This document shows, piece after piece, positions 54,851 through 64,000 of a stretch of DNA of 64,000 nt (position 1 is the first letter of the stretch; each line of letters begins with the position of its first letter). Source of the stretch: Symbiodinium natans (taxonomy: Eukaryota; Sar; Dinophyceae; Suessiales; Symbiodiniaceae). The stretch lies in NCBI GenBank assembly GCA_905221605.1, contig CAJNDS010002191.1:384710-448709 (forward strand). The letters run 5' to 3'. A model generated the notes under the pieces. It was not told the DNA's origin. It worked only from the letters and a program-made list of their open reading frames with translations, and searched no databases. A program made the position numbers and the translations under genes.

Positions 54851-55650
54851 GTGTGATTTGCGGATGTTCGGGGTTGCGTGGGTTTTGGCTATCATAGTCC
54901 TCAAAAGACATCGGCCACCAAGCGTAACCGCGCGCAAACATCCCGAATATACCAGATGAGCAGCACCCTATTCAGCCATATAATGATAATGACACTCTAT
55001 AAGCCCCATAAGACCATCCTAAGTGGTAAGCCCAAGAACTTGGAGCATCCAGCAAGCATCACCCCTGGTGACCTAGTGCCGCACAGTGCTGCTAGCGGCC
55101 AGGTGGAGGCGTTGGGGCGGAACACTTCTGCATGCATTTTTTGCCCCCCTACAAAAAGAGCCCTTCAGCGGGTAAGGCTTTATAAGCCTTCAAATTTGTG
55201 CTGTGCATAGCCTTGGCTTTGGGGCTTTGGGGTTGCTAGGTTACATCAGATTGGAGGATGGCTGAAACATGCTGAAACCGAAGCGAAGCGTGCACCTCTT
55301 CTGCGTACTTTGGTTCTTGACAATAGACTGAGCGTACAGCCGCGGCAGGAAATGTGGACGTCTTTTCAATGGTCTTCGAAGCCTGCGAACGCTCTCAGGA
55401 TCTACAGTGCCGACCTCGTCGGGAGGCCGAGAAAAGCACAAGTGTGGGATTGAAGTGATTCCTTGTCGCTTTGCGACGGATCTGGTTCAATCAGCGAACG
55501 CACACGCTCCAGCCTGGCGAGTGCGACTCACACCCTGGTAGCAAGTTAGCTATAGGACCTACTGGGCTGTGCTGGGCTATGGTAGATGTCGGAATGCCGG
55601 GGCTGTAAGGGTGTGTGGGAGGCACAGGCTGGGCAATCATGTCCTTTGAC

Positions 55651-56073
55651 TCAGTACTCGGACTGCTCAGGCAAGACCGCGACTGCCTGCTGGAGAGTCT
55701 TGAGTGTCTCCTCGAAGGTCATAGGGACCGGTGCATCGTCGATGTGGGTCACTTTCCAGCCGATCTTGACCTCCTTCTTCTCACCCAGCTTTCCGGGCTT
55801 CAAGCGCTTGCACGTGAGTGGGAGGCTTCGGCTGAAGTCGATCCCCAGCGGCTTGCTTTCAAACTCGATATCCTGAGTGCCACCGTCTGGGAGCGAGAAG
55901 CGAAGAACCACGCATTTCGGCTTCGGCTCCTTGATCTCCGTCTTCAACTCGGTCTTCTCGGGCACCGCCTGGGCGGGCTCGGCGGGTGGCGGGCTGGTGG
56001 TGGTCGCAACCGTCACTTCTGGCTTCTCCGTGGAGGTGCTCGATGCACAGCACGTCGCTCCGGCGTTGCCCAT
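55651..56073 (-). CDS. Acylated PDZ-like protein, tandem copy 1
   Basis: ATG at 56073 to TGA at 55651, 140 residues, no intron. MGNAGATCCASS gives Gly2 for N-myristoylation and Cys8/Cys9 for palmitoylation, so the protein is probably membrane-anchored. Residues 15-48 are a Thr/Pro/Glu-rich linker. Residues 50-135 look like a PDZ-type fold: strand VVLRFSLPDG, a PLGIDF loop in place of GLGF, the strand VKIGWKVTHIDD and the helix FEETLKTLQQAV. The copy at 57074-57490 differs by two substitutions over the shared 405 bp and in the last residues (here EQSEY). Tandem near-identical copies are typical of highly expressed dinoflagellate genes. Partner unknown. Confidence 0.85.
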   Translation of the reverse strand: MGNAGATCCASSTSTEKPEVTVATTTSPPPAEPAQAVPEKTELKTEIKEPKPKCVVLRFSLPDGGTQDIEFESKPLGIDFSRSLPLTCKRLKPGKLGEKKEVKIGWKVTHIDDAPVPMTFEETLKTLQQAVAVLPEQSEY

Positions 56074-57073
56074 GATGAGCAGCTACGATGTACCTACACT
56101 CACTGTATGAGCTTGAAATCAAATCTGGCTGAACACCGTCATTCGCCATCATGGTGATACTCCCTCAAGCTCCGCCTTCTGCCCCTGCGCGCTTAGGTTT
56201 CGAAGCCCCCTAAACAACCCTTTGTACGACAAACTCATTCCACGACCCATAGACCCGTCCCGTGAGCTGAGCAAAATCAAGAAAGAATCTACTCCAGGGG
56301 CCGTGTTTTTTCAGCCTTTTTCTTTTTTTTTTTGGGGGCGGGGATTATAGTACAACTATATAGGGGCCATGGGAGAGTACGATTAGAAATGCTTCCAACC
56401 CCGGCAAGCTCTCGGGCAGAACGCTTCTGCAGGGACTGCGGGCGCAGGCGCTCAAGCGCAAGGCCTTATAACATAGAGCTAGGGGGTAGTTGACAGGGTG
56501 GGTTACTTGAGATTCGAATCGGATGGCTGAGGCTATAATTACTCATGCCATGACGGTCAGCAACAAGCGAAGTGCCCGCTACGACCTAGTTACCAATCGC
56601 ATCGAGGAAACAGGCTCGTCAAGACAAGCTGACACCCACAAAAACACACGTAAGTGTATATCCTGCATGACCTGATCTTGCTTCTCCGGACAAAGCAACG
56701 TGCAGGTGCCTTTTCGTGCTTCTGACTGGCCCTAAAGGCTTTCCGACAAACAGTGCTGCTCGACCTTGTTGAGAGGTCGAGGACAGACAAGGTGATTCCA
56801 TCGCTTTGCGACGGCTCTGGTTCAAGCTGCGAACAGACCCCAGCCTGGCGATTTGGACACCCCTTTCACAGCAACTGAGCGCAACTCAGCTCGGATTTGC
56901 GAGGCTATGCTATTCGGGCCTCTATGAACAAGCTCTGGTGGGGCTCTTTGTTTGGGAAAGGCGAGTGGCTAGTTTGAGTTCACAACGTTAGTATGCTGGA
57001 GCTTGTGAAGGGTCTCAGGGGCACAGGCTGGACACTTATGTCCATCTCAGTCGTACTCAAGACACAGGATGAC
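56074..57073. other. Spacer between tandem genes
   Basis: Contains the family-C element and, in 56690-56850, a diverged copy of the 3-prime flank of gene copy 1 (compare CTTTGCGACGGATCTGGTTC at about 55475 with CTTTGCGACGGCTCTGGTTC at about 56805). Flanks diverge while the coding sequences are nearly identical. Confidence 0.6.
56341..56402 (+). mobile_element. MITE-like family C, diverged copy 3
   Basis: TATAGTACAACTATATAGGG, GCCATGGGAGAGTACGATTA and CCAACCCC align loosely with 47023-47094. It lies in the spacer between the two PDZ-like genes. Confidence 0.3.
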
Positions 57074-57490
57074 TCAGGATGACTCAGGCAAGACCGCGAC
57101 TGCCTGCTGGAGAGTCTTGAGTGTCTCCTCGAAGGTCATAGGGACCGGTGCATCGTCGATGTGGGTCACTTTCCAGCCGATCTTGACCTCCTTCTTCTCA
57201 CCCAGCTTTCCGGGCTTCAAGCGCTTGCACGTGAGTGGGAGGCTTCGGCTGAAGTCGATCCCCAGCGGCTTGCTTTCAAACTCGATATCCTGAGTGCCAC
57301 CGTCTGGGAGCGAGAAGCGAAGAACCACGCATTTCGGCTTCGGCTCCTTGATCTCCGTCTTCAACTCGGTCTTCTCGGGCTCCGCCTGGGCGGGCTCGGC
57401 GGGTGGCGGGCTGGTGGTGGTCGCAACCGTCACTTCTGGCTTCTCTGTGGAGGTGCTCGATGCACAGCACGTCGCTCCGGCGTTGCCCAT
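57074..57490 (-). CDS. Acylated PDZ-like protein, tandem copy 2
   Basis: ATG at 57490 to TGA at 57074, 138 residues, same domain plan as the copy at 55651-56073. Differences seen: an Ala-Glu-Pro for Ala-Val-Pro change in the linker, one silent change, and the C-terminus ESS where the other ends EQSEY. A tandem GATGACTCAG repeat at the stop (57062-57085) accounts for the altered end. Upstream it lies about 1.4 kb from copy 1 in the same orientation. Confidence 0.85.
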   Translation of the reverse strand: MGNAGATCCASSTSTEKPEVTVATTTSPPPAEPAQAEPEKTELKTEIKEPKPKCVVLRFSLPDGGTQDIEFESKPLGIDFSRSLPLTCKRLKPGKLGEKKEVKIGWKVTHIDDAPVPMTFEETLKTLQQAVAVLPESS

Positions 57491-58270
57491 GGCGCTGAGC
57501 GTAATGAGATGCGATGCGCTGGATACTGGCGCCTCACTGAGAAAATCTAGCTATAGGATTGAGCCGTATATGGCCATCCAGAGGCTTAAGGTTTCAAGGC
57601 TCTGCATGATCTGCTGCAACCTGGCCTAGACTCAGGCTTCAAGGCTTCAAGAATCGCCACAGGGTCCCCGAACCACAGCGCCTGCTCAATGGATCTTTCC
57701 AGGCGAAGCAAAGGCATCGAGTGCAGCATGCCTCACGACCGAAAAAAACCTTGTAGCATGATACGGCCCCTGTTTGCCTTGTGGAAACTTTGGGTTTTAG
57801 TTTAGTCTAGGAAGGTCGGTTCGGGGCTTAGTGGAAGGGGTTGTGACTTTGGGGTGGGTTCGGGTAGGTGGTCGGCCCGGGCGTCGGATCGAGAGGAGGC
57901 TTTGCGTGGTTCTGTGAGGGCCTGAGGGTGTCGAGCCGGGTAGCCGGGTAGCATTTCACAACCATCGAAACCCCTCTTCACAGGAACCCTCTTTTCGCGT
58001 GCTCAACAGGCCCTCCAAAGTGTAAACCTAATTTCGGGACCCCGCCCTCCCGCACCCCCCCCCCCCCCCCCCCCCCCCCCCGCACCTAGACTGCGCTGCC
58101 AAGCCCGGCCAACCGCAAGCGCCGATGTGGCGGAGATTTGACCGCGGCCGTGGGGCCGCAGGGCCCAGGACACCAGGGCCTGAGCAAGACAACTTCAAGG
58201 GGTTCTTGCACAGGTCCTTCAAAGGTTTCGAGTTCAGGGTTGATTTGGAGAAGTAGCATAACTGATGGTC

Positions 58271-58560
58271 GGTTTAGGGTTTAGGGTTTAGGGTTGAGGG
58301 TTGAGGGTTTAGGGTTTAGGGTTTAGGGTTTAGGGTTGAGGGTTTAGGGTTTAGGGCTGTCCCACAGGAGCCCCAAGTCCCCAACCTTCCTTTTCTTGCC
58401 ACAAGCCCGCGCTCCCAACTCCCACACCAAGGAGCCCGTAGCAAACGAAGGCAGAGCCGCCATCCCTGTCCAGGGTTTCGGGTTTAGGGTTTAGGGTTTG
58501 GGGTTTAGGGTTTAGGGTTTGGGGTTTAGGGTTTCGGGTTTAGGGTTTGGGGTTGAGGGT
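58271..58560. repeat. Two TTTAGGG arrays
   Basis: Arrays at 58271-58355 and 58478-58560, the second with TTTGGGG and TTTCGGG variants; the 120 bp between them shows no clear exon. Confidence 0.85.
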
Positions 58561-59189
58561 CCACATGACCCCCCGATGCAACGGTGTGGGGCTGAGTTTT
58601 CGGTTTCTATAGACAGCCTTTTTCAGGAGGGAACGAGGGATCCCACAATCTTGTTTCAATTTTGTTTTGGGGTGGGTGGGTGGGTGGGGTGGGGGTCTTA
58701 GCTTGGGGGGTTCAAGATTGAGTCATTTTGGGATCTTACGCAGAGAGAACAGTGAACAAGGGCGCGAATATCAGCCACAAAGTTTGTTTCACAAACGCTT
58801 TCCATTAGGTTGCTCTGAAGAATGCTATGTTTGGTCTGGTTGGGGATAAACGAACAACGGGTATGCCGATTCAGAATTTTCCACAACAAGTCCCCAAGCA
58901 GAAGGCATGACATTGAAATGAAACTAAACCCCAGCCCTAATCCCTAAACCCTAAATCCTGAACGCCAGAAGAAGCAACCCCGCCCAGGGCTCTTCTCAAC
59001 GGAGAGACAATGCGACAGAGCTTGGCTTCTGCAAACTCGAGGACCCCCCTCCAGTTAAGCTCAACAAAGAACAGCCATAACCGTCCTTGGGAAGCTGTTT
59101 ACCAGCATGTTGACTTCATGGTAAGGGGTATATTTTCTTGGTAGCACAGCAAGCATTTTTTTTTTCAGGGAACCCTTTTTGGGTTGGTT

Positions 59190-59308
59190 ACTTTACAAGT
59201 GAGCCTTGAACCGAGAAAAAGGAAAAGGGTACCACTGGGCTACTGAGATCTTTACAAGGGAACCTTGAACCGAAAAAAGGGAAAAGGGTACCACTGGGCT
59301 ACTAAGAT
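59190..59308. repeat. 59-bp tandem duplication
   Basis: Two copies in a row, both with GGGTACCACTGGGCTACT and CCTTGAACCGA, differing at a handful of bases. Confidence 0.85.
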
Positions 59309-61006
59309 TCCTGACTTCTAAACTCTCCCTGAACTCTAAACCCTAAAACCCTAAACCCATCGAGTCGGTCCTGCTGTGTCTCCCCGCCATCCATGGCTGC
59401 GGAGACGGCCTGCGCCCGGGAGGAGGGCTTACCTCTACAACGACAGACCCCCATACCACCCGACATGACCCGATATTTAAGCCTTTTACACCCTTTGTAG
59501 CTTGCAAAGCTCATTAGCCCCTGGACACTCTGAAGCCTAAATCTTCATGGCCCACCTCGGGGTTGGGGGAAAGCCCACGAGATCGGAGCCCGGCCAGAAG
59601 GGACCCGGCTGCCTCGAGTTGGGTGCCGGGCTTTCGGGTTTCAGGGGCCCAGGCCGAGGGTTTGGCCCGAGGGTTTGGTCCGGCCTTGTCGCAGTCCGTG
59701 TACTGGTTCAGCTTCCAAGATTCCAAGGGGGTTGCTTTCGGGTTAGGACGTAGGGCTCTTTGGTGTCATATGCAAGGGTTGCTGCGAGCACAATGCCAAA
59801 AAGAAGTTCACGAGGCTTCTGGAGCTTCTGGTGCTTAAATTCTTGAGGAACTCATGATAGACTAGGGGGTCTGGGGCAGACCACAGTGACGAAGGCATAT
59901 GCCTCGCAAAAACTCCACTCACATCCCATGGAACCTTAAATGCTAGCTACCAGGCAGTGCGAGACAGCCAACAGAACCCAAAGAGTCTTCGCAGACCTCG
60001 CCTGCCAATGACCGAAACGACTTTGGCCGGCAATGACAGCTCCGGCTGCGACGACGTCCTTGTCTTTCGGGCTGGGAGGGTGCGGAAAGGTGGTCAAGAA
60101 CCTTAAGAGCTTTAGGTTGAAAAGTCTGCGACGCCTTGCATTCAGTGTTCCAAACCATGCAAGCCTTAAGCCTCTTCCATCAACCCTCAACGTGCCACGC
60201 ATCCACACGCTGGCTGGATGACTGCAAGGAGGCCAACATGGATGCAGCGCGCGACCACGCATAGCCTTCGCAACACGACCAGGCCCCACACCCCCAGTTC
60301 CATCTGCGTTCTGCAACCCCCTCTAACTTTTGGTTGAAGACAGATGGAAGATCATCCTTTTCTAAAAGTACATGTGTCTCTGTATGTGTGTATGTGTGTG
60401 TGTGTGTGTGTCTCGTTTACCTCCCCCAACTACAGGTTCATGGCAAGGGTGACCCCAAATACACTGACCAGTTAGTGCTACCCTATTTATTCCAGATACA
60501 ACCACCCATGAAACTCCAAGATCAGAACAGCTTCAGAGCTCAAATTCGAACTATCTTTCTCGCAAAAAACAAGCTCGACATCCCTCGTTTCTATTATGTT
60601 TGCTGCAACAGATATCAAAACTGACAATACCTCAACATACGAGGGACAGCACGGGACAGCACTAGCACTACTGGAGCGGCAACAACTTGGTGTAGTTCTC
60701 TACATCAGGGCCCCCTTGGGGTCCTCATCTTAGGGGTGCCGTACTATAATAGTGGGACCCTTCCAAAGGGACCCTATAAATCCCTTTTTTGCCACTGGAC
60801 TGAAGGCAAGCCAGACTCCCCTATAAACCCCATACCCTAAACCTTAAAACCTAAACCCTAGACCCTAAACCTTAAACCCTAAACCCAAAACCCTAAACCC
60901 TATGCGGAGATGTAAAGGGATGTTGGGTCACTTCATAAGCCCCGCATTCTGACGACATACACGAGCCTCGGCTCAGCACCGCACAGGCACCGGATCCCAG
61001 CACTAC

Positions 61007-61492
61007 CTCGGGCAGCCACGCGGACGGCAAGCTCAGTTCCCCAAAATCGGGCACCTGAACTCCTGCTGCGGTTTCGGGTTTAGGGTTTTTTAGGGTTTTA
61101 GGGTTTTTGAGTTTAGGGTTTTTAGGGTCTTAGGGTCTTAAGGTTTTAGGGTTCCTCTTGAGCATTATGGTCTTAAGAACCTATGGAGATCGAGAGCCTA
61201 AGGCCCGATCAGAACCCGACCGGTCGTGCTTGAAGGCCCCCCTGGAACTTGCTGTCTCAGGTTTCAGGCTCCGACACTTTTAAGCATCCCTTAGCCCCAA
61301 ACCCTAAACCCTAAACCCTAAACCCTAAACCCTAAACCCTAAACCCTAAACCCTAAACCCTAAACCCTAAACCCTAACCCAAGGTCTCAGAAGTCGCCCA
61401 GGCGCGTTCGACTGAATCCCGCAAAGGGTCGCCTCTGATACCGCTGCGGTGGCCCAGGCCCAGATGTGGGTGGCCTTGACTAGGGCCTCGGA
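61007..61492 (-). CDS. Two-exon fragment joined over an inverted-telomere intron
   Basis: Exon a (61379-61492) follows CCCTCACAAG and ends TGG|GTTAGGG; 38 codons including SEALVKATHIWAWATAAVSE and ATLCGIQSNAPGRLLRPW. Exon b (61007-61054) follows GAGTTCAG|G and ends GAG|GTAGTG; it includes VPDFGELSLPSAWLPE. Both junctions are phase 0, so the join keeps the frame. The 324-nt intron begins with about a dozen TTTAGGG units and ends with CCCTAAA-type units before the acceptor. Family not recognised. Confidence 0.5.
61055..61378 (-). other. Intron with inverted telomere-repeat ends
   Basis: Sense 5-prime end GTTAGGGTTTAGGGTTTAGG; 3-prime part made of CCCTAAA/CCCTAAAA units (plus strand 61075-61165), ending AACCGCAGCAGGAGTTCAG. 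The best single example of the proposed intron type. Confidence 0.45.
61297..61378. repeat. CCCTAAA array
   Basis: About twelve perfect units; forms the 5-prime part of the intron at 61055-61378 in the minus sense. Confidence 0.95.
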
Positions 61493-61499
61493 CTTGTGA

Positions 61500-61546
61500 G
61501 GGTTTAGGGTTTAGGGTTTAGGGTTTAGGGTTTAGGGTTTAGGGTT
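61500..61546. repeat. TTTAGGG array
   Basis: About seven units, directly upstream (minus sense) of the exon at 61379-61492. Confidence 0.95.
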
Positions 61547-62428
61547 GAGCTGCTGTTCTTTTTTTTGTCGCAGCCCGTCGAGCACTGGTTTGCGTATGTG
61601 ATTAGAGCTCCACTGAGTTCACCAGCTCCTCTCATGTTGGGCACAGATTGAGGAGCCAAGTAAATATATGGAAGATTCGCCTTGAGAACGCCAAAAAACC
61701 CTTCCATTCGGGCCCCCATTCAAAGGAGCCCGACCATGAAGGATTCATACACGGTGACCAGGACCATAATTAGGAATACACACAAAGAGATATCTAAATA
61801 AGTAAATATACATGTTTATCCTTCACCATCTCTCATTTCTGCCCATGGATTCGAGCAAAAGCTGAGTAGACTGTAGCGGTCATGGGGAGAAGAGGAAGTT
61901 TGGGAGTGCGTAATTTGTTTTTGATTGTTTTGCCCCATGTCTGTGTGGTACGAGGCGGAGCAATCTGGACTTCCCCAGTTTCGGGAATACGACTACTTGG
62001 CTGAGAGGAGCTGGCAGCACGCGACGGTGGTTGGCGCAATAGCAGCTATTCCTGATACAAAGTGTGTCTGCGCCAAGACCACATGATGACCATCGCGCGC
62101 TGACATGCATCCAGTTGCTTTGCATCACTGGCAACAACAACTTGAGTCCGGGTCTGACAGTTCCTGTGCTTATTTTGTCAAAGGTGCCAAAACAGAGTGC
62201 CAGACCGAGTGTGTAAAGGCAGGAACGTTGAAACCTGCCCCGCCACTTTCCTCGACCCGGTCGAATTTAGAAAGTTCGTCGCCTCAGGACTATAGGCTCA
62301 AGTGGAAGCGCTCCGCTTCCGATGCGGACGGCTGTCCGAACACAGGCTTCACGCTAGATCTGCCCGAACGCTTCCAGAATGCCAACACAACGAAGGGATA
62401 GCTCAGATAGCCCAAAGCCCTATATCCC

Positions 62429-62479
<51 letters not shown>

Positions 62480-62617
62480 CGTGTGTGTGTGCACATGTAA
62501 AATACTACAATATTGTATAATGGAATATATATATATATACACACATACATACATACATACATACATACATACATACATACATACATACATACATACATAC
62601 ATACATACATACATACA

Positions 62618-62653
<36 letters not shown>

Positions 62654-64000
62654 TTATCGATATACACAGCTATCTCTAACACCGAAGCCGATTGAAAGAC
62701 CAGCAGGCGCCCTCCGAAACCCAAGAACCTTCCAAAGCCCCACTAAAAAGTCCCCAAACACGAGCCAAAACGCTGTCAACAACTTATAAACACGAAATGC
62801 ATGAACCCTCGACGGAGTTCAGGCCGAGATGCGCTGAAGGACGTGGCGTCTGACCGGACTTGCCGGTGCTGAAAGTGGCCTCAGGACCAGAAAGTTACGA
62901 AGGGGGCTTCGAGATTTTCGGGTGCTATGCTTGCAAAGGGTTGGAGCTCCGCGTCTGCCCATGCTGTTGGGATTCCATGAAGTTGGACCTGCACTCGCAT
63001 TTTGGGTGCCCAAGAAGCCCCGGGCGCCTTGCAGCCCTTTCGCAACCGCAGCCCTTGCTGCCCAGCACTGCAGCACTCATGACTGCAAGGCGAGATTTGC
63101 TACTTCGAAGCGCAGCGGCCAGGCTACACTGGGGCACAGGGCTGGCCGCCTGGCGCCCCGCCGACATTTAGCATTCCCGGCTGCACTTGACCTTTCCATT
63201 ACGGCACCTCAGCGACCGAAAACCTTGGCGGAGGCTGGACAAGCGGCACTGCCAGCCGCCTAGAAGTAGGTCAAGATCGACAACCGGCAAATTGGCCCGA
63301 CCTGTGCTGCGCAGGGCATCCCCTTGATCCCTACTGGCGCGGGAGACTTCGGCAGCGAAGGTTCTTCTAGAGATCTCCCGAGCTTTGGCCACGCAGACCG
63401 AAGCGTCCGTGATGCACGAAGATCGCTCCAGGATCTCTGTTGATAGCTCGCACGCATATGGCCCGGGCCGTCCCTCGGCGCCGGGCTATTCGCTCTTCTT
63501 GGGATGGTAGTGGGGGGTGGCTGACAGTCCTGGCTGCGTCTTCCACCCGTATCCTTGCCGACCAGTATGTCGCCATCGGCTGAGCATGCCCTATTGGTGC
63601 AAAGTAGTTGCGCTTTGTTCCGAGCCACCCTCAGAAGAAGGGGAGCGCTTTCTTGTGATTGTCAAGTTCCGTTGGCACAGTGATTTCACTGTTGACTGAC
63701 TGACTCGGGGTGTTAGCGCGAAACTTGTTCCGCAAACACGAAGGTAGTGTCCGTGCCTGAAGGGAAGCAGCAAACCGGGCTTTTCCTCTGGAGTCCAGCC
63801 TACCAGCAAGGAACGTCGCGAACTGCATCGTAGCACAGCTCGATCGCATGGTTAAACTATTCATTAAAACACACCCTGGAGGCCCTTCTAAACACGCTTG
63901 GGTAGCTGGGGTCGAGGGCCGCTTCCCAGTCGGCTTTCAGGTATCCAGGTACCCAACTTAGACTAGTTGCTGAGTACCCTGGCCCCAAAAAAGGTTAGCC
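61547..64000. other. No supported gene; microsatellites
   Basis: Weak frames at 61833-62140 (minus), 62860-63263 (both strands) and 63260-63628 (minus). The CATA array lies at 62540-62645. None of the frames can be supported. Confidence 0.4.
62430..62655. repeat. AT and CATA microsatellites
   Basis: (AT)n at about 62430-62465, a TG run, then about 25 CATA units from 62540 to 62645. Confidence 0.95.

Larger units (their letters stand above)
57491..61006. other. No supported gene; repeats
   Basis: TTTAGGG arrays at 58271-58355 and 58478-58560, poly-C at 58055-58081, tandem duplication at 59190-59308, CCCTAAA tracts at about 58925, 59338 and 60835. Weak frames near 59936-60316 and 59514-59838 are not supported. 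Confidence 0.5.

Noticed and set aside
61440-61492. Plus-strand peptide AQMWVALTRASDL, resembling SF1 helicase motif VI
   Set aside because: The frame is closed by a stop a short way upstream, while the minus strand is open over the whole 114 bp and joins in phase to the next exon. The match is a shadow.

Overview
The window looks like nuclear DNA of a dinoflagellate. Four things seen in the sequence support this: a near-exact relic of the dinoflagellate spliced leader (minus strand, 32899-32920); TTTAGGG/CCCTAAA telomere-type repeats scattered through most of the window; a tandem pair of almost identical protein genes (55651-57490); and introns with AG|G acceptors and at least one GC donor that restores a protein repeat exactly. 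Nothing looks bacterial, viral or organellar, and no rRNA or tRNA gene was recognised. The genus cannot be named from this sequence.

Almost all convincing coding sequence is on the minus strand. The best genes are a GPI-anchored-type, three-repeat cysteine-rich surface protein (23936-25506, two exons), two tandem copies of a small acylated PDZ-like protein (55651-56073 and 57074-57490), a methionine/glycine/proline repeat protein (14561-15551), and a retroposed-looking block at 30667-32920. That block has a spliced-leader relic, a small two-helix membrane ORF, a frame-broken 2OG-Fe(II)-oxygenase-like ORF of the kind found in dinoflagellate retroelements, and an acidic coiled-coil ORF. Further fragmentary minus-strand genes lie at 20.6-23.2, 34.1-35.9, 42.6-47.7 and 48.8-52.1 kb.

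The telomere-type repeats are not random. About sixteen times a CCCTAAA tract on the left is followed, after roughly 70-170 bp, by a TTTAGGG tract on the right; the opposite order at that spacing was seen about twice. The short island between the tracts usually reads as an open minus-strand exon with AG at its upstream edge and GT at its downstream edge. Read in the sense of the gene, many introns therefore begin with GTTTAGGG-like sequence and end with CCCTAAA-like sequence before the acceptor AG. Two joins across such introns keep the reading frame (28651-29004 and 61007-61492), and a third crosses an intron rich in TTTAGGG-type repeats (25952-26424). This suggests a family of introner-like introns with telomere-repeat ends, and is the main new hypothesis here. 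A dispersed module of about 45 bp (core GCTAGGCGGGTGGCAAAA) often abuts the CCCTAAA side.

Layout: 1-13.5 kb, sparse exon islands among telomere-type tracts; 13.5-18.4 kb, repeat-protein gene and candidate exons; 18.8-19.9 kb, a large TG/CA microsatellite with a TTGGTGTG array; 20.6-29 kb, the densest series of minus-strand exons and the cysteine-rich gene; 29.6-32.9 kb, degenerate repeats and the retroposed block; 33.2-35.5 kb, TG microsatellite, a GC-rich minisatellite of nine units and GTGATGTG repeats; 35.6-47.7 kb, exon islands, telomere-type tracts and palindromic MITE-like elements; 48.8-52.1 kb, fragmentary genes in a stretch free of telomere-type repeats; 55-57.5 kb, the tandem PDZ-like genes; 58-64 kb, mostly repeats with one two-exon gene fragment. 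Gene models are by eye. Many ORFs have both strands open, and strand calls for single short exons are uncertain.
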